From Lunularia cruciata (Eukaryota > Streptophyta > Marchantiopsida > Lunulariales > Lunulariaceae), in contig OX419758.1 of NCBI GenBank assembly GCA_948567375.1, forward strand, positions 38,021,473 through 38,085,472: a stretch of DNA of 64,000 bases, read 5' to 3'. Under the pieces are notes generated by a model. It was not told the origin of the DNA. It saw only the letters and a program-made list of their open reading frames with translations, and did not search any database. The position numbers and the translations under genes were made by a program. This document shows, piece by piece, positions 1-11,944 of this stretch (the first letter of the stretch is position 1; each line of letters starts with the position of its first letter).

Positions 1-194
1 GGAGCTCATGACAATCTCAGTCACTCAAGAGGTTCCAATGGAGTACAAGGAGATTGGATTTTGTGACAAGAGGTAACTATCCAAAAGGGATGCATGCTAG
101 GGAGAGGAAGACCCTTGCAGCAAGATCTAGACCTTACACAATGGTGGAGGATATTCTTTTTCACCAAGGAGCAGATGGTCTACTTTGAAGAGCA

Positions 195-986
195 GTGGGT
201 AAGGAAGAGTCTATCCTACTCATAAAGGAGTTTCATGAAGGTTTAGTATGTGGAGGACACTTTGCAGGAAAGGTGACAACTTTCAAGATTCTAGATGCAG
301 GTTACCATTGGAGAGGGATTTTCAAGGATTGTCTTGATTATTTCAAAACTTGTCATGTTTGTCAAGCTTTTGCTAGAAAGTCTACATCCACTCCACCACT
401 TAGATCAATTCCATTGCTAGGACCTTTTGAGAAGTGGGGAATTGATTTTGTAGGACCTCTCAATAGAACCCCAAGGAACAATCGGTACATTGTGGTAGTT
501 ACTGATTACCTTACCAAGTGGGTTGAGGCTAGACCATTGAGGGACAAGAATGAAGATGAAGTGGGTAGATTTCTTTATGAATGCATTATCACTAGGTTTG
601 GATGCCCTTTGGAGTTGGTTTCTGATAGAGGAGGAGAGTTTACAGGAGGCATTACTACAGCCATGCTACAACATTTCTCTATCACACATAGATTAACTAC
701 ATCCTATAAGCCAAATTCCAATGGCTTGGCAGAGAGAACCAATCAGACCTTGTGCATGATGTTGGCCAAAGATGCAAAAATGGAGGGGGCTAAACATCAT
801 TGGGACAAGAGGATTCATGCAGTTTTGTGGGAGTATAGGACAACCATGAAGACTTCCACCATATATTCTCCATTTCAATTGGTATATGGTATTGAGTCTA
901 CCTTACCTATTCACTTTGATCTTCCTACCTTCCAAAGCATTCATAGGAGATTGAAGAAAGCACAAGGAGGTGATGTAGAGAAGTAA
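195..986 (+). CDS. Element A integrase fragment
   Basis: Integrase catalyses insertion of the retrotransposon cDNA into host DNA. The N-terminal zinc finger is visible as HEGLVCGGH followed by CKTC-type CHVCQ (residues about 14-57). The catalytic core begins near WGIDFVGPL (residue about 81). The core acidic residues fit D in IDFVGPL, D in LVSDRGGEF, and E in SNGLAERTNQ, in the usual D,D-35-E order. The match to the corresponding part of element B is close throughout. Part of a fossil element. Confidence 0.88.
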   Translation: MGKEESILLIKEFHEGLVCGGHFAGKVTTFKILDAGYHWRGIFKDCLDYFKTCHVCQAFARKSTSTPPLRSIPLLGPFEKWGIDFVGPLNRTPRNNRYIVVVTDYLTKWVEARPLRDKNEDEVGRFLYECIITRFGCPLELVSDRGGEFTGGITTAMLQHFSITHRLTTSYKPNSNGLAERTNQTLCMMLAKDAKMEGAKHHWDKRIHAVLWEYRTTMKTSTIYSPFQLVYGIESTLPIHFDLPTFQSIHRRLKKAQGGDVEK

Positions 987-1039
987 GGAAGGATCAACTC
1001 ATGGAGTTGGAAGAAGCAAGAGCAGTTGCTATGGTTTGA

Positions 1040-1342
1040 GTGGAGCAAGCCCAAAGGAAACAAAAGGAGAGCTATGACAAGAGGCAAGGCAAGAAGAACG
1101 TGGAGACTTTCAAAAAAGGTGATTGGGTAATGTTGTTTGATTCCATTCGATTCAAGAGAGTGCAAAAGAAGTTTTTGCCTAAGTACTTTGGACCTTTCAT
1201 AGTGGAGAAGGTGTGGAGCAATTACACCTATGATCTCAAGGAGTTGGGAGGAAGACACTTTGATAGGATTAACCATGATAAGTTGAAGATGTACCATATA
1301 AGGTGGAGAGACCTTCACTTTGAGGACAAAGTGAAAACTTAG
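1040..1342 (+). CDS. Element A integrase C-terminal domain
   Basis: C-terminal integrase segment of Ty3/gypsy type. It contains KKGDWVMLFDS, then KFLPKYFGPFIVEKV, the SH3-like fold typical of this region (GPF...I). It ends 12 bases before the LTR, with the G-rich polypurine tract between. No chromodomain follows, which separates this family from the chromoviruses C, E and F in this window. Confidence 0.8.
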   Translation: MEQAQRKQKESYDKRQGKKNVETFKKGDWVMLFDSIRFKRVQKKFLPKYFGPFIVEKVWSNYTYDLKELGGRHFDRINHDKLKMYHIRWRDLHFEDKVKT

Positions 1343-1354
1343 TCCGGGGGTAAA

Positions 1355-2037
1355 TGTAACACCCATTTGTGCATGTGTGTGGTATTGTGATATTTAGCTT
1401 GGTATTACAAGTACTTAAGAGATATTATTTATATATGGATGGTTCTATATTAGTCATGGTTAGCTAAAGTTAGTCATAGCTAAGATAGAGGGGACCTTAC
1501 TTTAGAGGAAGTAGAAAAGATGAGCACCACTATTTTGGATTTTAGTGTGTTGACTTGGTATTATTCCTAGATGTTTGGCTTTGAGGAAAGAGTTGAGAAC
1601 TCTTGGGCCCGCAAGCCTTTTTGTTTTGGATTCTTCTTTAGTCCAAGGATAGCCCATGTGAAGGAATCCTTGACTTAGTGGTTGGGTCAAGATAAGACCA
1701 CATGCTTAGTGGAATATGCCCATGTGAATGGATATTCCTTTCTACTTTTTGACTTTACTTGACTTTTAGTCTAGTAACTTGAGTTACTACAATAATTAGT
1801 AACTTTGGTACGTAACTATTTCACAAGTATATAAACAAGGGGTGAGGAGGTACTCAACATCCTTTCATTTGCAACTATCTCTCTCTCATTGAGTTCTCTA
1901 GTGAGCAATGTCTTGAGTCTTGGAGTGTTAGCCTTGGAGGAGTATGATGGAGTTTGGGTTCCTTGCCTTCTTAGTCCATGGTGCGCTATCATAATAGCCA
2001 TCAGAGGTTCATCTTGAGTGAGAGACAGGCCGGCTCA
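1355..2037 (+). repeat. 3' LTR of element A (683 bp)
   Basis: Begins TGTAACACCC and ends GGCCGGCTCA, with TG...CA ends. Near-identical family members are the two LTRs of B (reverse strand) and diverged solo copies at 35523-36214 and 53711-54400. A TATA-like box (tatataaac) lies at 1828-1836, so transcription would start downstream of it. Small ORFs of 60-62 codons recur in every copy of this LTR and are not genes. Confidence 0.9.
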
Positions 2038-2164
2038 CAGTTCATTCTTAGAGGGGTTTGCGTTGGAGTAAGATTGTACTTCTCCACCTTAATCCTTGGT
2101 CTCATTTTGTCAGATGAGATTAAAATCCTTGTGAATGACTGTTTGTTAGTTGTTAGGGTGGGTT

Positions 2165-3060
2165 TTGGGTGTGGACTAGTGCTGCCTTGATTCAGACTTC
2201 TTCTTCATCAACTTCCTCTTCTTCCTTCATGAGAATCCTCCTTATCCTCTTGATAGCCTTTGCCTTTGGCCTAAAAGGAGTCACTTGGTTGTTTCTTGAG
2301 TATCAACTCCAAGGTAATCTTTTGTTATCTCTACTTCTTGAAGCCCAAAGTGTTGTAGGCTTCCTTCACTTCCAAGTACTTTTGTGTGCAAAAAAGTTTA
2401 GCATGTGCCTCTAAGTGCTTTTTTACCATTAATGCTTATTCCCTAGGTTCATCTAAATACCCCATAGGAAAGAAGTGGTTTAGGTACTTCTTCTTTTCTT
2501 CTAGGGTCGGTAATTCTATCCCCAAGTAAGTACAGACAACAAAGGGAGATACCAAAGTCACTTCTCATTCCTTGTTCATTGTTCTTACAAAAGTTCTCTC
2601 TCCCTCATGCAGAACGTAGCTGCCAATTTATAGGCTTTTCTTGGTATAAATACTCAAAGAAGATTGCCTAATTATTATTCAAGTAAGTTGTTTGTTTGGA
2701 CTTGAACAACTTCATGGCAGATTCTACTAGGATTCTCCTCGTAGGATCTTTGATACTTGGAATAGACCAACCATTGTTGGTCTTTTTGTCCCTAAAGGTG
2801 GCCTTGAACTTGCCTTTAATAGTCAAGTTTGGGTGAGTTCAAACACTATCTAGAGTCATGATGGTTGGAGATGAATTGCTAAGTCCTAACACACTCTGCC
2901 AATATTCTTTGGTCCAAGTGAAGAGGGTCTCTCTCAGGTTCTCTCACCTTAGGTCAAGATTATCTTTTATTTCATGCAACATCAAATGATCTCTAAATTC
3001 CCAATTCCCAATTCCACAAGAAGAATTCTAACTTCTTGTTGCAGATAAATTCCTATCTAT
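2165..3060 (-). pseudogene. FTW-family copy 1 (unrecognised protein family, decayed)
   Basis: I do not recognise this family. On the minus strand, six-frame reading gives LWNWELGI (about 3000-3030), then FTWTKEYWQSVLG (about 2900-2936), GKFKATF, then NGWSIPSIKDPTRR, then KQTTYLNNN and EYLYQEKPINW (about 2630). These blocks recur in the same order at 38.7-39.1 kb, 57.0-57.35 kb and 58.2-58.6 kb. A lysine/glutamate-rich stretch follows down to about 2165. Several stops and frame changes make it a pseudogene. It lies between element A and the remnant of G, so it may be old host sequence or part of an unclassified mobile element. Confidence 0.6.
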
Positions 3061-3872
3061 AGTATAATCCACACTTAACTAACCTTGGGGCTTTGATGAT
3101 GAATTTGGATGCCCTTCTCATCCTCCTTGGAACACAAGGGGCAGCCAATTCCATTCTCTTTTGTTGTCTCATTATTCCCACTTCTCTTCTCCCTTTCTAA
3201 CCCTCCTCACACATACACACTCTCTCAAATTTTTGAATGTTTAAGTAAAAACTTCTTGCAAAGGATGAAGAAAATGCAAGCAGTCTTGCTTGGGTTGATT
3301 CTGAAAGAAGTGAAAAGGATCCAAGTCCCAATTGGATATTTAAGATGTTGGCCCAAGCATTAAAAACTTTTGGTAAGTGTGCATTTTGTTGAGCAACCGT
3401 TACTCGTACATGTGAGTGGTTGGTACAATCAATGGTCATTAATTGTGGTTCTTGATATGTTGGTGCCCCATTTATTCATGAAATTTCAAGCCAAGGAACT
3501 TCTAGGCTAGAGGTCATCCCAAGGCACAAGTCACTTTTTATGATGAAAAGCTCCCAAGGCAAAGGGTTTCTTTACCAAAGGTTCTCTTGTTTGACAACCT
3601 TCCTCCTCAAAGAGCCACGTGCTATGCTCTTTGGTCTGGATTTGTTACTATTGGTTCCTTCATGGTATATTCCTTCTACATCATCTTCCCTTGAAGGTGC
3701 AATTCTTCTTGGAGTGGGAGGTTATCAATCCTCTACATCCCATCTTCATTATGTGGTTGACTATTTCTACACTTTTCTTGGTTAAGTCCTACAAGAAAAA
3801 AGAAAAAGGTGTACTTTGGAAAGAGGCAAGGTGTCACAATTGGACATCATGTTTACAACAAGGATTTGGTCA
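3061..3872. other. Unassigned stretch; possible exon remnant
   Basis: No family was recognised. On the plus strand 3255-3372 reads as an open hydrophilic-to-amphipathic segment (WVDSERSEKDPSPNWIFKML) that ends at CTTTTG|GTAAGT, a good splice-donor-like site. This may be a host exon relic or chance. The right edge abuts the broken RT of element G near 3873. Confidence 0.25.
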
Positions 3873-4585
3873 TTAAGCAATGGAAAAGGTTGTTACAAGG
3901 TCCATGTGAAGCTCCTTGTGCTTAATGATTAACCCTAGATATTCCACATTGTCCCTTTCAAATTCACAATTCTTTAGCTTTAGGAATAAGTCATTCTTCT
4001 CAAGTCTCCACAACACTTCATTCATGATGTTATTATGCTTTGTAAATTCCTTAGGGAAGATAATAATGACATCCAAATAGACTACTTCACATACTTGATC
4101 AATTAAGTCTCAAAAGATGTTGTCCATAATTGCTTGGAAGGTGGCTGGCAAGTTAGTTAGTCCAAAAACATAACCAATGGTTTGAATATGCCTTGATTTG
4201 TGGTGAAAGTTGCCTTATGCTCATCTCCCTCCTTGATGCATACATTATTATAACTCCATGCACATTCATCTTAGAGAAATAATAACCCCCTTGCAACTTA
4301 TCTTCAATTTCCAAAATTTGTGGGTGTGGGTATTGGTTTTTTACAATGATCTTAATCAATTTCTAATAGTCTTGTACCAAGCATACCAAGTCTTGTACCA
4401 ATCCATCTTTCTTTTTTATGAAAAGGACTGGTGATGACATATCTGAATTGGAGGACTGAATATAGTTTTTATTTAAGATTATTCTAAATGAATTTGTTAA
4501 GTTCTCCTTGTTCACTTGGTGACATTGGATAAACCTTGGATCGCAATAGCTCTACTCCTTCCTTGAGCTCAATTGCATGATCATA

Positions 4586-5217
4586 GAATTTAGGTATAGA
4601 ATTTAGAACCCGTAAGAAAAACACAATAGAAGAAACACAAAGCTTTGACAATTAATACTTTGATGCTCCAAAGGAGCACCTTGTCTTTATTATTTAGCAA
4701 AGAGGATCCACTCAAAGGAAGCTCCTCCCTTGGATCAGATACATGGATTGGTGACATGTTAGTGAGCTCCATTCTTAGATTAGTTGTATGGATGGATGAC
4801 ATGTTGATCCTTGTCCTATTTGGTTGGTAAAACAAGTTTGACCAAATGGAATATTTAGAGAATCTTCTTGTAAGAAGCTTAGAATAGGTGAGATACTATT
4901 GAAAAGCTCTTGACAAAAAAATATGTGCAAGAAGAAGGCATGCCATGTCCTTTGAGGGAAGGTTTTATTTTTCAGGTCTAATTCATCCTTTTGAGGTTTT
5001 ATTTTTATTTTTGTTTTATTTTTTAGGTCTAATCATCCATTTAGGCCTTCAAAATTGGCTCTAAAGTTTTTAGGGTGTTTTCAACTCCTACCCTATTGGA
5101 AGTATTCTTTGGTGACACCTCTATCTGATTTATTTAGTATATCATATATAACATCTTTCCAAATGTTACCAAGCCAATTTTTATCTTTAGATAATATGTC
5201 TAGCCAATGATATTACA
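4586..5217 (-). repeat. 3' LTR of element C
   Basis: About 630 bp, ending ATTACA at 5217 next to the polypurine tract. It shares the body seen in all C/E-family LTRs: a CAAAGGAGCACCTTGTCTTT segment with a TATATA box (ctttattat type on the plus strand), then a GGATTGGTGACATGT block and an ATAATATGTCTAGC tail. The outermost bases on the left are eroded. Confidence 0.8.
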
Positions 5218-5279
5218 AACTTTCCCCCTTTTAAGATGCAATGTAAACTATTGCTCAAAATATTGTACTAACAATGATG

Positions 5280-6390
5280 CATGGGTCAAGTTGGCTATTG
5301 GCTCCCATGTTGCCTCATACAATGAGTATCCTTTCCAATGTACTGAATATTCCACACACAAATAGTAGATACCATGGATGCATTTTTGGAAAATGCGTTT
5401 GACTTCATATTCCTCTATGTCATCAATGAGTGTTGGACAAGGTCTAACTTCTTGTATGGAAGGAAAGTGGAGCAGTCAGAGTGCATATCTATGTAATAAG
5501 GAAACATGGAACACTAGATGGATCTTCATATGTGGCAATAGCTCGAGGTGATAGGCCACTACACCAATTCAATAGAGGATAAGAAAAGGCCCAATAAAAC
5601 AAGGTCTGAGTTTACAATGGCCATCTAACATAACATTGGTTGTGGACAACCAAACTTGATCCCTAATGCTAAACTCCATGTGCATATGATGTGCATCTAC
5701 ATATTGTTTTTATTGATTTTGGGTGATCTACAACCTATGCTTGGCATTCTCTACACCTTGTTGGATTCTAGAAACAAAAATGTTGACAATGTCAACCTTA
5801 GTAGCCTTTAGGCAGATTTTCATTAAGATTGAAGGTGTGAGAGTACACTCTCTATACATGAGCAAGAATAGTGTGACTTGTATAGAGGCATTCACTAAAT
5901 TTTTGTAGGCAAATTCCACCAAAGGAAGTAAGATGTCCCACCTTTCTTGCTCATCTAAGATGAAGCCTTAGAGCATATCCTCAATAGTGTGATTAGCCCG
6001 CTCTCTTTGTCCATTGGCTTGTGAATGTTATGCCATAGATATAGCATATTTGGTTTTAAAGACGCCAAAGAGTGTTCTCCAAAACAAACTAGTGAATTGA
6101 GTACCACAATCGGTGATGAGCACTCAAGACAAGCCATGCTAAGAAAAGATTGTAGTTAAGTATAAAAGACGACCGCGTAGGAAACTGAAGGATGGGAAGA
6201 CCCCATCAAGCCTTACAAGGGAGAGAAAAAAAAGGTAACATGGGGCTAAGTCCCAATAGTTAAGTACAATTGAGCTAATCACATCCTTGGTCATAGGACT
6301 CACATGAATCATTTTGTTGAGTTGATCTACAAAGCCTACAATGGAGCTAAACCTTGAGGTGGTCTTGAGCAATTCACAAACCAAATCCAT
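5280..6390 (-). pseudogene. Element C integrase and chromodomain remnant
   Basis: On the minus strand, 5280-5430 encodes a chromodomain-like run ending VHWKGYSLYEATWE, preceded by IEEYEVKRI. Upstream, 5728-6390 encodes integrase core pieces (for example MDLVCELLKTTSRF and VGFVDQLNKMIHVSPMTKDV). A C-terminal chromodomain fused to integrase defines chromoviruses. The same order is better preserved in element E at 12.77-13.95 kb. Fossil sequence with numerous breaks. Confidence 0.75.
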
Positions 6391-7063
6391 GCTAACTTAT
6401 TCCTAACATTGTGTAGGAGTAGGGAGGGGTTGAAGAAGTCCTACAAGAACTTGATTAGAAGTTTTATTTTGTTTACAAAGTAGGCAGCTTCAAACATACT
6501 CAGATATATTATTGCTCATCTTGGACAAATAATAATGGTGTTTAACTACATCTAAGGTCTTGTCCACTTCAATGACCTACAATGGTGGAATCATGACATT
6601 TTGCTAGGATGGTGGTTCTTATGTCTAGGGCATCCAAGATCCATAACTTGCCATCACAAAAACGTTAGTCCTTTGGTATTAGTTACACCTTTGGATATTT
6701 GAGCTCCTACAATCTATAGGTCATTTTTTGTAGTAGCAAGAATCCTTGGCCAAAATTTTAGGTTCATCTTGACCTCTACCACCAGATTGTTCACCATAGG
6801 CAATTGGGTGAATGCATTTGCAAGTTGCTTCTTGCCTTCCACATATGTGATTGTCTCCACTCTACCCACCAAATCTATCAACAAGATAGATATTTCTATA
6901 TTTTGAGATAGACTAGAGGTTTGTGATCAGTCTCCAATATGCCTTCTTGCCGAGATAGTGCTTCCAATGCTTGGTTTCAAGGACAATGGAAAACTCTTCA
7001 TGTTTGGTGGTGTGATAGTTCCGTTTTGCCAATAATAGCTTCCAAGAGAAATATGCAATTGGG

Positions 7064-7658
7064 TGCAATATTCCAAGGATAGGAGAACCCTCAAGAGAAA
7101 CACAAGAGAAGATACACAATGCTTTGACACTCAGTACTCTAATGCCCTTAAGGAGCATCTTGTCTTTATTGTATAGCAAAGAATATTCTCTCAAAGGAAG
7201 CTCTTCCCTTGGATCAGATACATGGATTGGTGACATGTCAGCAAGCTCTACCTTTAGATTAAGTTGCATGGATGGCTGACATGTTGGTCCTTGTCCTATC
7301 TTGTTGGTCCAACATGTTTGATCAAAGTGAATCTTTATGGAATCTTCTTATAAGAAGCTCAGAATTGCATAGGTGAAGTACCGTTGGAAAACTCTTGATG
7401 AGACAAATAGTGGAAGGAGAATGCAGTCTTTTCTTGAAAGGAGGGGTATTTCTATATTTGAGGCCTTATTCCTCCATTTAGGTCTCCAAAATTGGCTCTA
7501 AAGTTTTCAAGGTGTTTTTGCCTCTTGCCTTATTGGTGGAAGTACTCTTGTGGTGAGTTCTCTATTTGATCTACTTAGTCCATTATATATAACATCCTTC
7601 TAGATGTTACCAAGCCAAATTTCACCTCTCAATAATATGTCTAACTCAAGGTATTACA
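7064..7658 (-). repeat. Solo LTR of the C family inside C's RNase H region
   Basis: A 595-bp LTR starting TGCAATATTCC and ending GGTATTACA. It is flanked by perfect 5-bp repeats TTGGG at 7059-7063 and 7659-7663. The RNase H-like coding sequence of element C runs up to one side and resumes on the other. This is the short (C-type) LTR form, and it is left over from a full element lost by LTR-LTR recombination. Confidence 0.92.
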
Positions 7659-8238
7659 TTGGGTGGCATTTATCATTCCATTCTTATTGTAGGACTACTC
7701 TTGTTGCAATGCTTGATGCATCTATAGCCAACTTAATTAGACACTTTGGGTCAAACTGTTTCAAGATTGGTGCATGTAGTAACATGCATTTTAATTCCTA
7801 AAAGGCCAATTCTTGTGTGGTTCTTCACATCCACTTCTTCCACTTGCCAAGTAATGTTGTTAGAGGTTGTGCGACCTTGGAGAAGTCTTTGACAAATTGA
7901 TGATAGAACTCCATCAATCCCAAGAAACTCTTGAGTTGAGTTTCTAGAACACTCTATTTTTTAATGACCTCTATTTTATCTATCAAAACTTGGATACTTT
8001 TTGCACTTACTTTATGCTCCAAGTAGTTTACTTCAATCTTGCTAAACTTTCACTTTGAGATTTTGGCATACAATTGATTTTGTCACAAAGTCTAGAGAAC
8101 TTCTCATAGATGTTGCTTGTGCTCCGTCATCATCCTATTATAGACCAAGATGTCATCAAGGAAAATGATAACAAAATTTATCAAAGTATGGATAAAATAT
8201 ATCATTCATCAAACTCATGAAAGTGACTGGTGCATTGG

Positions 8239-8843
8239 TGTAATACTCCAAGGATAAGAGAACTCCCAAGAGAAATACAAGAGAGAAAATACAAGCTTTG
8301 CACTCAATACCCCAATGCCCCAAAGGAGCACCTTGTCTTTATTATATAGCAAAATGGATCTCCTCAAAGGAAGCTCCACCCTTGGGTCAGATATATGGAT
8401 TGATGATATGTCAACAAGTTCCACCCTTGGATTAGTTGCTTTGATGGATGACATGTTGGTCCTTGTCTTATTTTGTTGGTCAAATAGGTTTGATCAAAGG
8501 GAATATTTAGGGACTCTTCTTATAAGAAGCTAAAAATCATACGGGTGAGGTACTGTTGGAAAGCTCTCAATGAGACAAATAGTGGGGGTGGGAGGAGGGG
8601 GAGAAGGTAAGCCTCAACCCCCATAGGGAAGAAGGATCTTTCCAATTTCAAGGCCTAATTCATTAGGCCTCCAAAATTGGCTTTGAAGTTTTTAAGGTGT
8701 TTTAGGCTCCTGCCCTATTAGTGGAAGTCCTCTTCTAGTGACACCTCTATCTGATCTGCTTAGTGTATCTTATATAACATCCTTCTAGATGCTATCAAGC
8801 CAATTTCCACCTTTAGATAATATGTCTAGCTATTGGTATTATA
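8239..8843 (-). repeat. Solo LTR of the C family inside C's RT region
   Basis: A 605-bp LTR starting TGTAATACTCC and ending GGTATTATA. The RT of element C is interrupted here; the intact equivalent in element E (about 14900-14930) runs straight across the same point. The flanks ATTGG (8234-8238) and GTTAG (8844-8848) fit a decayed 5-bp target repeat (3 of 5 bases). Confidence 0.85.
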
Positions 8844-8921
8844 GTTAGTGAGGCCAAACAACATCACCAAGTATTCAAAGTAATCATACCTTGTTTGAAA
8901 GGTAGTTTTGTATACATCTTC

Positions 8922-9212
8922 CTAAGCAATCCTGAATTGGTTGTAATCACTCCACAAATCAAGTTTAGTGAAGTGTTTTCCCTTATTGAGTTGATCAAAT
9001 AGGTCATCTACACAAGGTAATAGGTATTTGTTCTTCACCATTTGTTGATTTAGGCCTTGATTTTCAATGTACATGCACATTGTACCATCTTTTGTCTTCA
9101 TAAACAAGACAAGAGCTCCATATGGTGATATGTTGTTTTTGATAAACCCTTTCTGCAACATATCCTCAATTTGAGCCTTACACTCCTCTAACTCATGAGA
9201 TATCTTCCCCAA
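8922..9212 (-). pseudogene. Element C reverse transcriptase N-terminal part
   Basis: Reverse transcriptase of Ty3/gypsy type copies the element RNA into DNA. Visible blocks are [18 protein letters not shown], then a tract matching the family's DGTMCMYIENQGLNQQMVKN, and LDLWSDYNQFRIA at the position of the first catalytic aspartate block. The remainder of RT continues left of the solo LTR at 8239-8843. Part of a fossil. Confidence 0.85.
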
Positions 9213-9899
9213 TGAGATATCTTCCTCAAAAGTATCTTACTTTTATGATATATTCTCCTTTTTGGTGATAATCCTGAGGATAAATCATCCAAAAAGATAT
9301 CTTGAAACTCATTGACCTCATCTTTCAAATATTTAGGAATTTATCTCTAGAGTTTTGCAGTCTAGACTTCTTTGATTAATCCCATGAAACATCTATCTAT
9401 CTTACCAATAGCTATTGTCCCTAGGACATATAGAGACAGTTCTTACCTTTGTGATCATTCTTTAACCACAATGATCTTCCATTAGCTAGGTCTCAGTACT
9501 TCTTGTAGTGCTCCATCCATGGCATGCCTAAGAATACATCCTAACAAGCTAATTGTTATCACTTGCCACTCAATTTCTTCATGATACTCTCTTATAGAGA
9601 GTACTACCTTTCTAGTTAATGACTCAATCCTCTTTGCCTGACCATTAGGTAACTTTAATCTCCATTCTTATTCTTCTCTAGTTCCATCCACGACCTTATT
9701 GCAATGGAGTGAGACAGAAACTTATTTATTGCTCCAGGGTCTATCTATCAATAATCTTACTTGATTGCCTTCTAAGACTCCATTTCCAACAATCAATTGT
9801 ATATTTATCTTCCTCAAACTTTGTGCCCTTGTCCTCTTCCTCCCCTTGCTTTTTTTCTTCTCCATTGAACCAATAAGACCATAAGGTACATTTATTAGC

Positions 9900-10800
9900 A
9901 ATATTTGTTTTTCAATGTGATTTAAGCATCCTACTCTTCAATTTGTCTCTCCATGTTGTTCAAAGGTTGCTTTTATGGAGGCCAAGGCCCTCTAGGAAGA
10001 TGAGCATAAAAATTGATGGTTATGTGCCTAACTTGGCCACACTTATAACAATATTGTTGTTTTGCTTGAGCCTCTTCTCCTCATGGGACTATGTCTCTCC
10101 TTTCTTCAACCCATCAATAATCTCCTTGGATTGGTTATGTGTCTTGATCTTGAAACCGAATGTTGCACAATTCCATAGGAATTAGTCTACCAAAGTGAGG
10201 TGCCTCAGATGAATAATTTTGTGTTTGGACTACTCCTTCACCTCATCCAAGCACCCTCATTATTCAATAAGTGCACACAATGGCTTCAAAAGCAATGTAA
10301 AGATTTTGTACCATTATCTCCTGTTGAATATGCTCCATTAACCCTATTTGAAATTGTCAAGAGCTTCTAATGGACTCATATTTGTTATCATAACTTGTAG
10401 ATCAAAAAATGCCTCCACATACTTTTGTATGTTGCTCTTCTATTTTGACCTCCCATAGTTGGGTTTAAGCTATCTACACAAAATCCATAGTTTGGAAATT
10501 CTTCAACAATCCTTCTTGTATATATTGTCCAAGTGATCTCTTTTCCTTTTTCCAACAATGATCATTCCCAAGCATCATACCATGTGAGGGCTTTATTGGT
10601 CAAGCATCCACCCTATGGAATGATCATTGATCTCAATTATGAATAATCAAAAGTATCAATATATTCTTGAAATCTAGTTTTCCACTACTCCCATCAAACA
10701 TTGTCCTTAAGGCTTGATGTTGCATGTCTTCTCCATCCTTAGTGAAACTGTGGCTTCATTGTCGATGTCGATGCTCATGTCGATGATATTGACTCAAAGT
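9900..10800 (-). pseudogene. Element C gag region
   Basis: Decayed gag on the minus strand. A zinc-knuckle-like stretch lies near 10020-10060, where the plus strand reads ggccacacttataacaatat. The more 5' part matches gag of element E at 29643-30230. Gag forms the particle shell and binds element RNA. It is heavily broken, and the boundaries are approximate. Confidence 0.6.
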
Positions 10801-11560
10801 GTCATTGATATGAGTGACTCTCCAAGTACTTTGGCTACTAGTATTGGGTTTTAGGACGTTTCTCCTTCTTGCATTACATGCTCATTCTTGAAGGTAAATT
10901 TTTGACTTTGCAATGCCTACATCATTCATCTCTTGAAACCATTCAACATCTCTTACATTCCTTACATCAAATCTTGCAACTTTGGCTCCATGATTCATAC
11001 ACACAATAAACACTCAATTGCTAATTCTTCATTCAATAAAGGGTTAATATGATCACTTGAGAGGGTGCACAAATGATTGGAACTACCATTAGGACCATAG
11101 AAACTATCACTCATTAATAATAATTCTCACCAAAATTGTAGATAAAATCCCTAAATATTACTTTTGGTCTAACCACATAACATATTGAAAGGGAGCAATT
11201 TGGTATATTTAGATCCATAACACAATGTAGATTGTCAAATCCCACTCTCTTTTGTATATCACCATTGGTAAAATCACCTGATTTGGTAAATTCATTACTT
11301 TATCCATTAACTCTACTCCAAAATGGTAAACAAGATATACTCTCACTTGCTCCTACTAGATGCACATAATCTTGATATGGAATAGGTTCAAGAATGGAAA
11401 GTGGGATGAATGAAATTGTCCTCCAAGAGCCTCAATCCCATCTTCTTTCTAAATCACTCCCAATCTATTGATTGTATTATGTTTTCTCCCCCCAAATTTC
11501 CTCAATCTCAATAACCCATGTTCCTGCAAGAAAGGTGATTGACTCTCTTAGATTGAAACC

Positions 11561-11575
11561 CCTACTCTGATACCA
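11561..11575 (-). other. Primer-binding site of element C (tRNA-iMet type)
   Basis: The minus strand reads TGGTATCAGAGTAGG one base inside the 5' LTR. This matches the complement of the 3' end of plant initiator tRNA-Met (TGGTATCAGAGC), the usual primer of chromoviruses. It fixes the 5' LTR edge at 11577. Confidence 0.9.
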
Positions 11576-11576
11576 T

Positions 11577-11944
11577 TGTAATGTTCCAAGAATAGGAGAA
11601 TTACTAAGAGAAACACAAGAGAAGAATCACAAAGCTTTGATACTCAATACTCCAAAGGAGCATCTTGTCTTTATTATATAGCAAAGAAGATCCACTCAAA
11701 TTGCTCCACCCTTAGATTAGTTGCATGGATGGGTAACATATCTGTCCTTGTCCTATCTAGTTGGTCAAACAAGTTTAACCAAATGGAATATTTAGGGAAT
11801 ATTCCTATTATAAGCTCAAAATAGCATGGGTACCGTTGGAAAGCTCTCAATAAGGCAAATAGTGGAAGGAAGGGAGGCAAGATTTTGCCTCCAAACGGGG
11901 AGAAATCTTTCCATTTTTTAGGCCTAATTAGTTTATTTAGGTCT
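11577..11944 (-). repeat. 5' LTR of element C, inner piece
   Basis: Begins TGTAATGTTCC next to the primer-binding site. It breaks off at GGTCT (11940-11944), where E inserted. The remaining tail of this LTR lies at about 31103-31270, beyond E. Confidence 0.85.

Larger units (their letters stand above)
1..2037 (+). mobile_element. Ty3/gypsy element A, 3' part (integrase and 3' LTR)
   Basis: Plus-strand 3' end of a non-chromovirus Ty3/gypsy element, cut by the window edge. It shows the region before integrase, the integrase HHCC zinc finger and core (195-986), the integrase C-terminal part (1040-1342), a G-rich polypurine tract just before 1355, and a full 3' LTR. It is the same family as element B (17106-24913) but in opposite orientation, and base 1 matches B near 19145. 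No chromodomain is visible. It is a fossil with a few breaks in the part seen. The family has OTA (Athila/Tat)-like RT in its relative B. Confidence 0.9.

Noticed and set aside
1816-2001. Recurring 60-62 codon ORFs (also at 17142-17327, 24275-24460 and 35532-35744)
   Set aside because: They recur only because they lie inside the A/B-family LTR, partly on the antisense strand relative to the element.
3873-4580. Fungal origin or horizontal transfer for element G
   Set aside because: RT wording recalls fungal-type chromoviruses, but the sequence is too decayed for any phylogenetic claim and plant chromoviruses share these blocks.
11561-11575. tRNA-like stretches near 11.57, 29.2, 30.24 and 44.32 kb
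   Set aside because: Only 12-15 bases complementary to a tRNA 3' end, next to LTRs: primer-binding sites, not tRNA genes.
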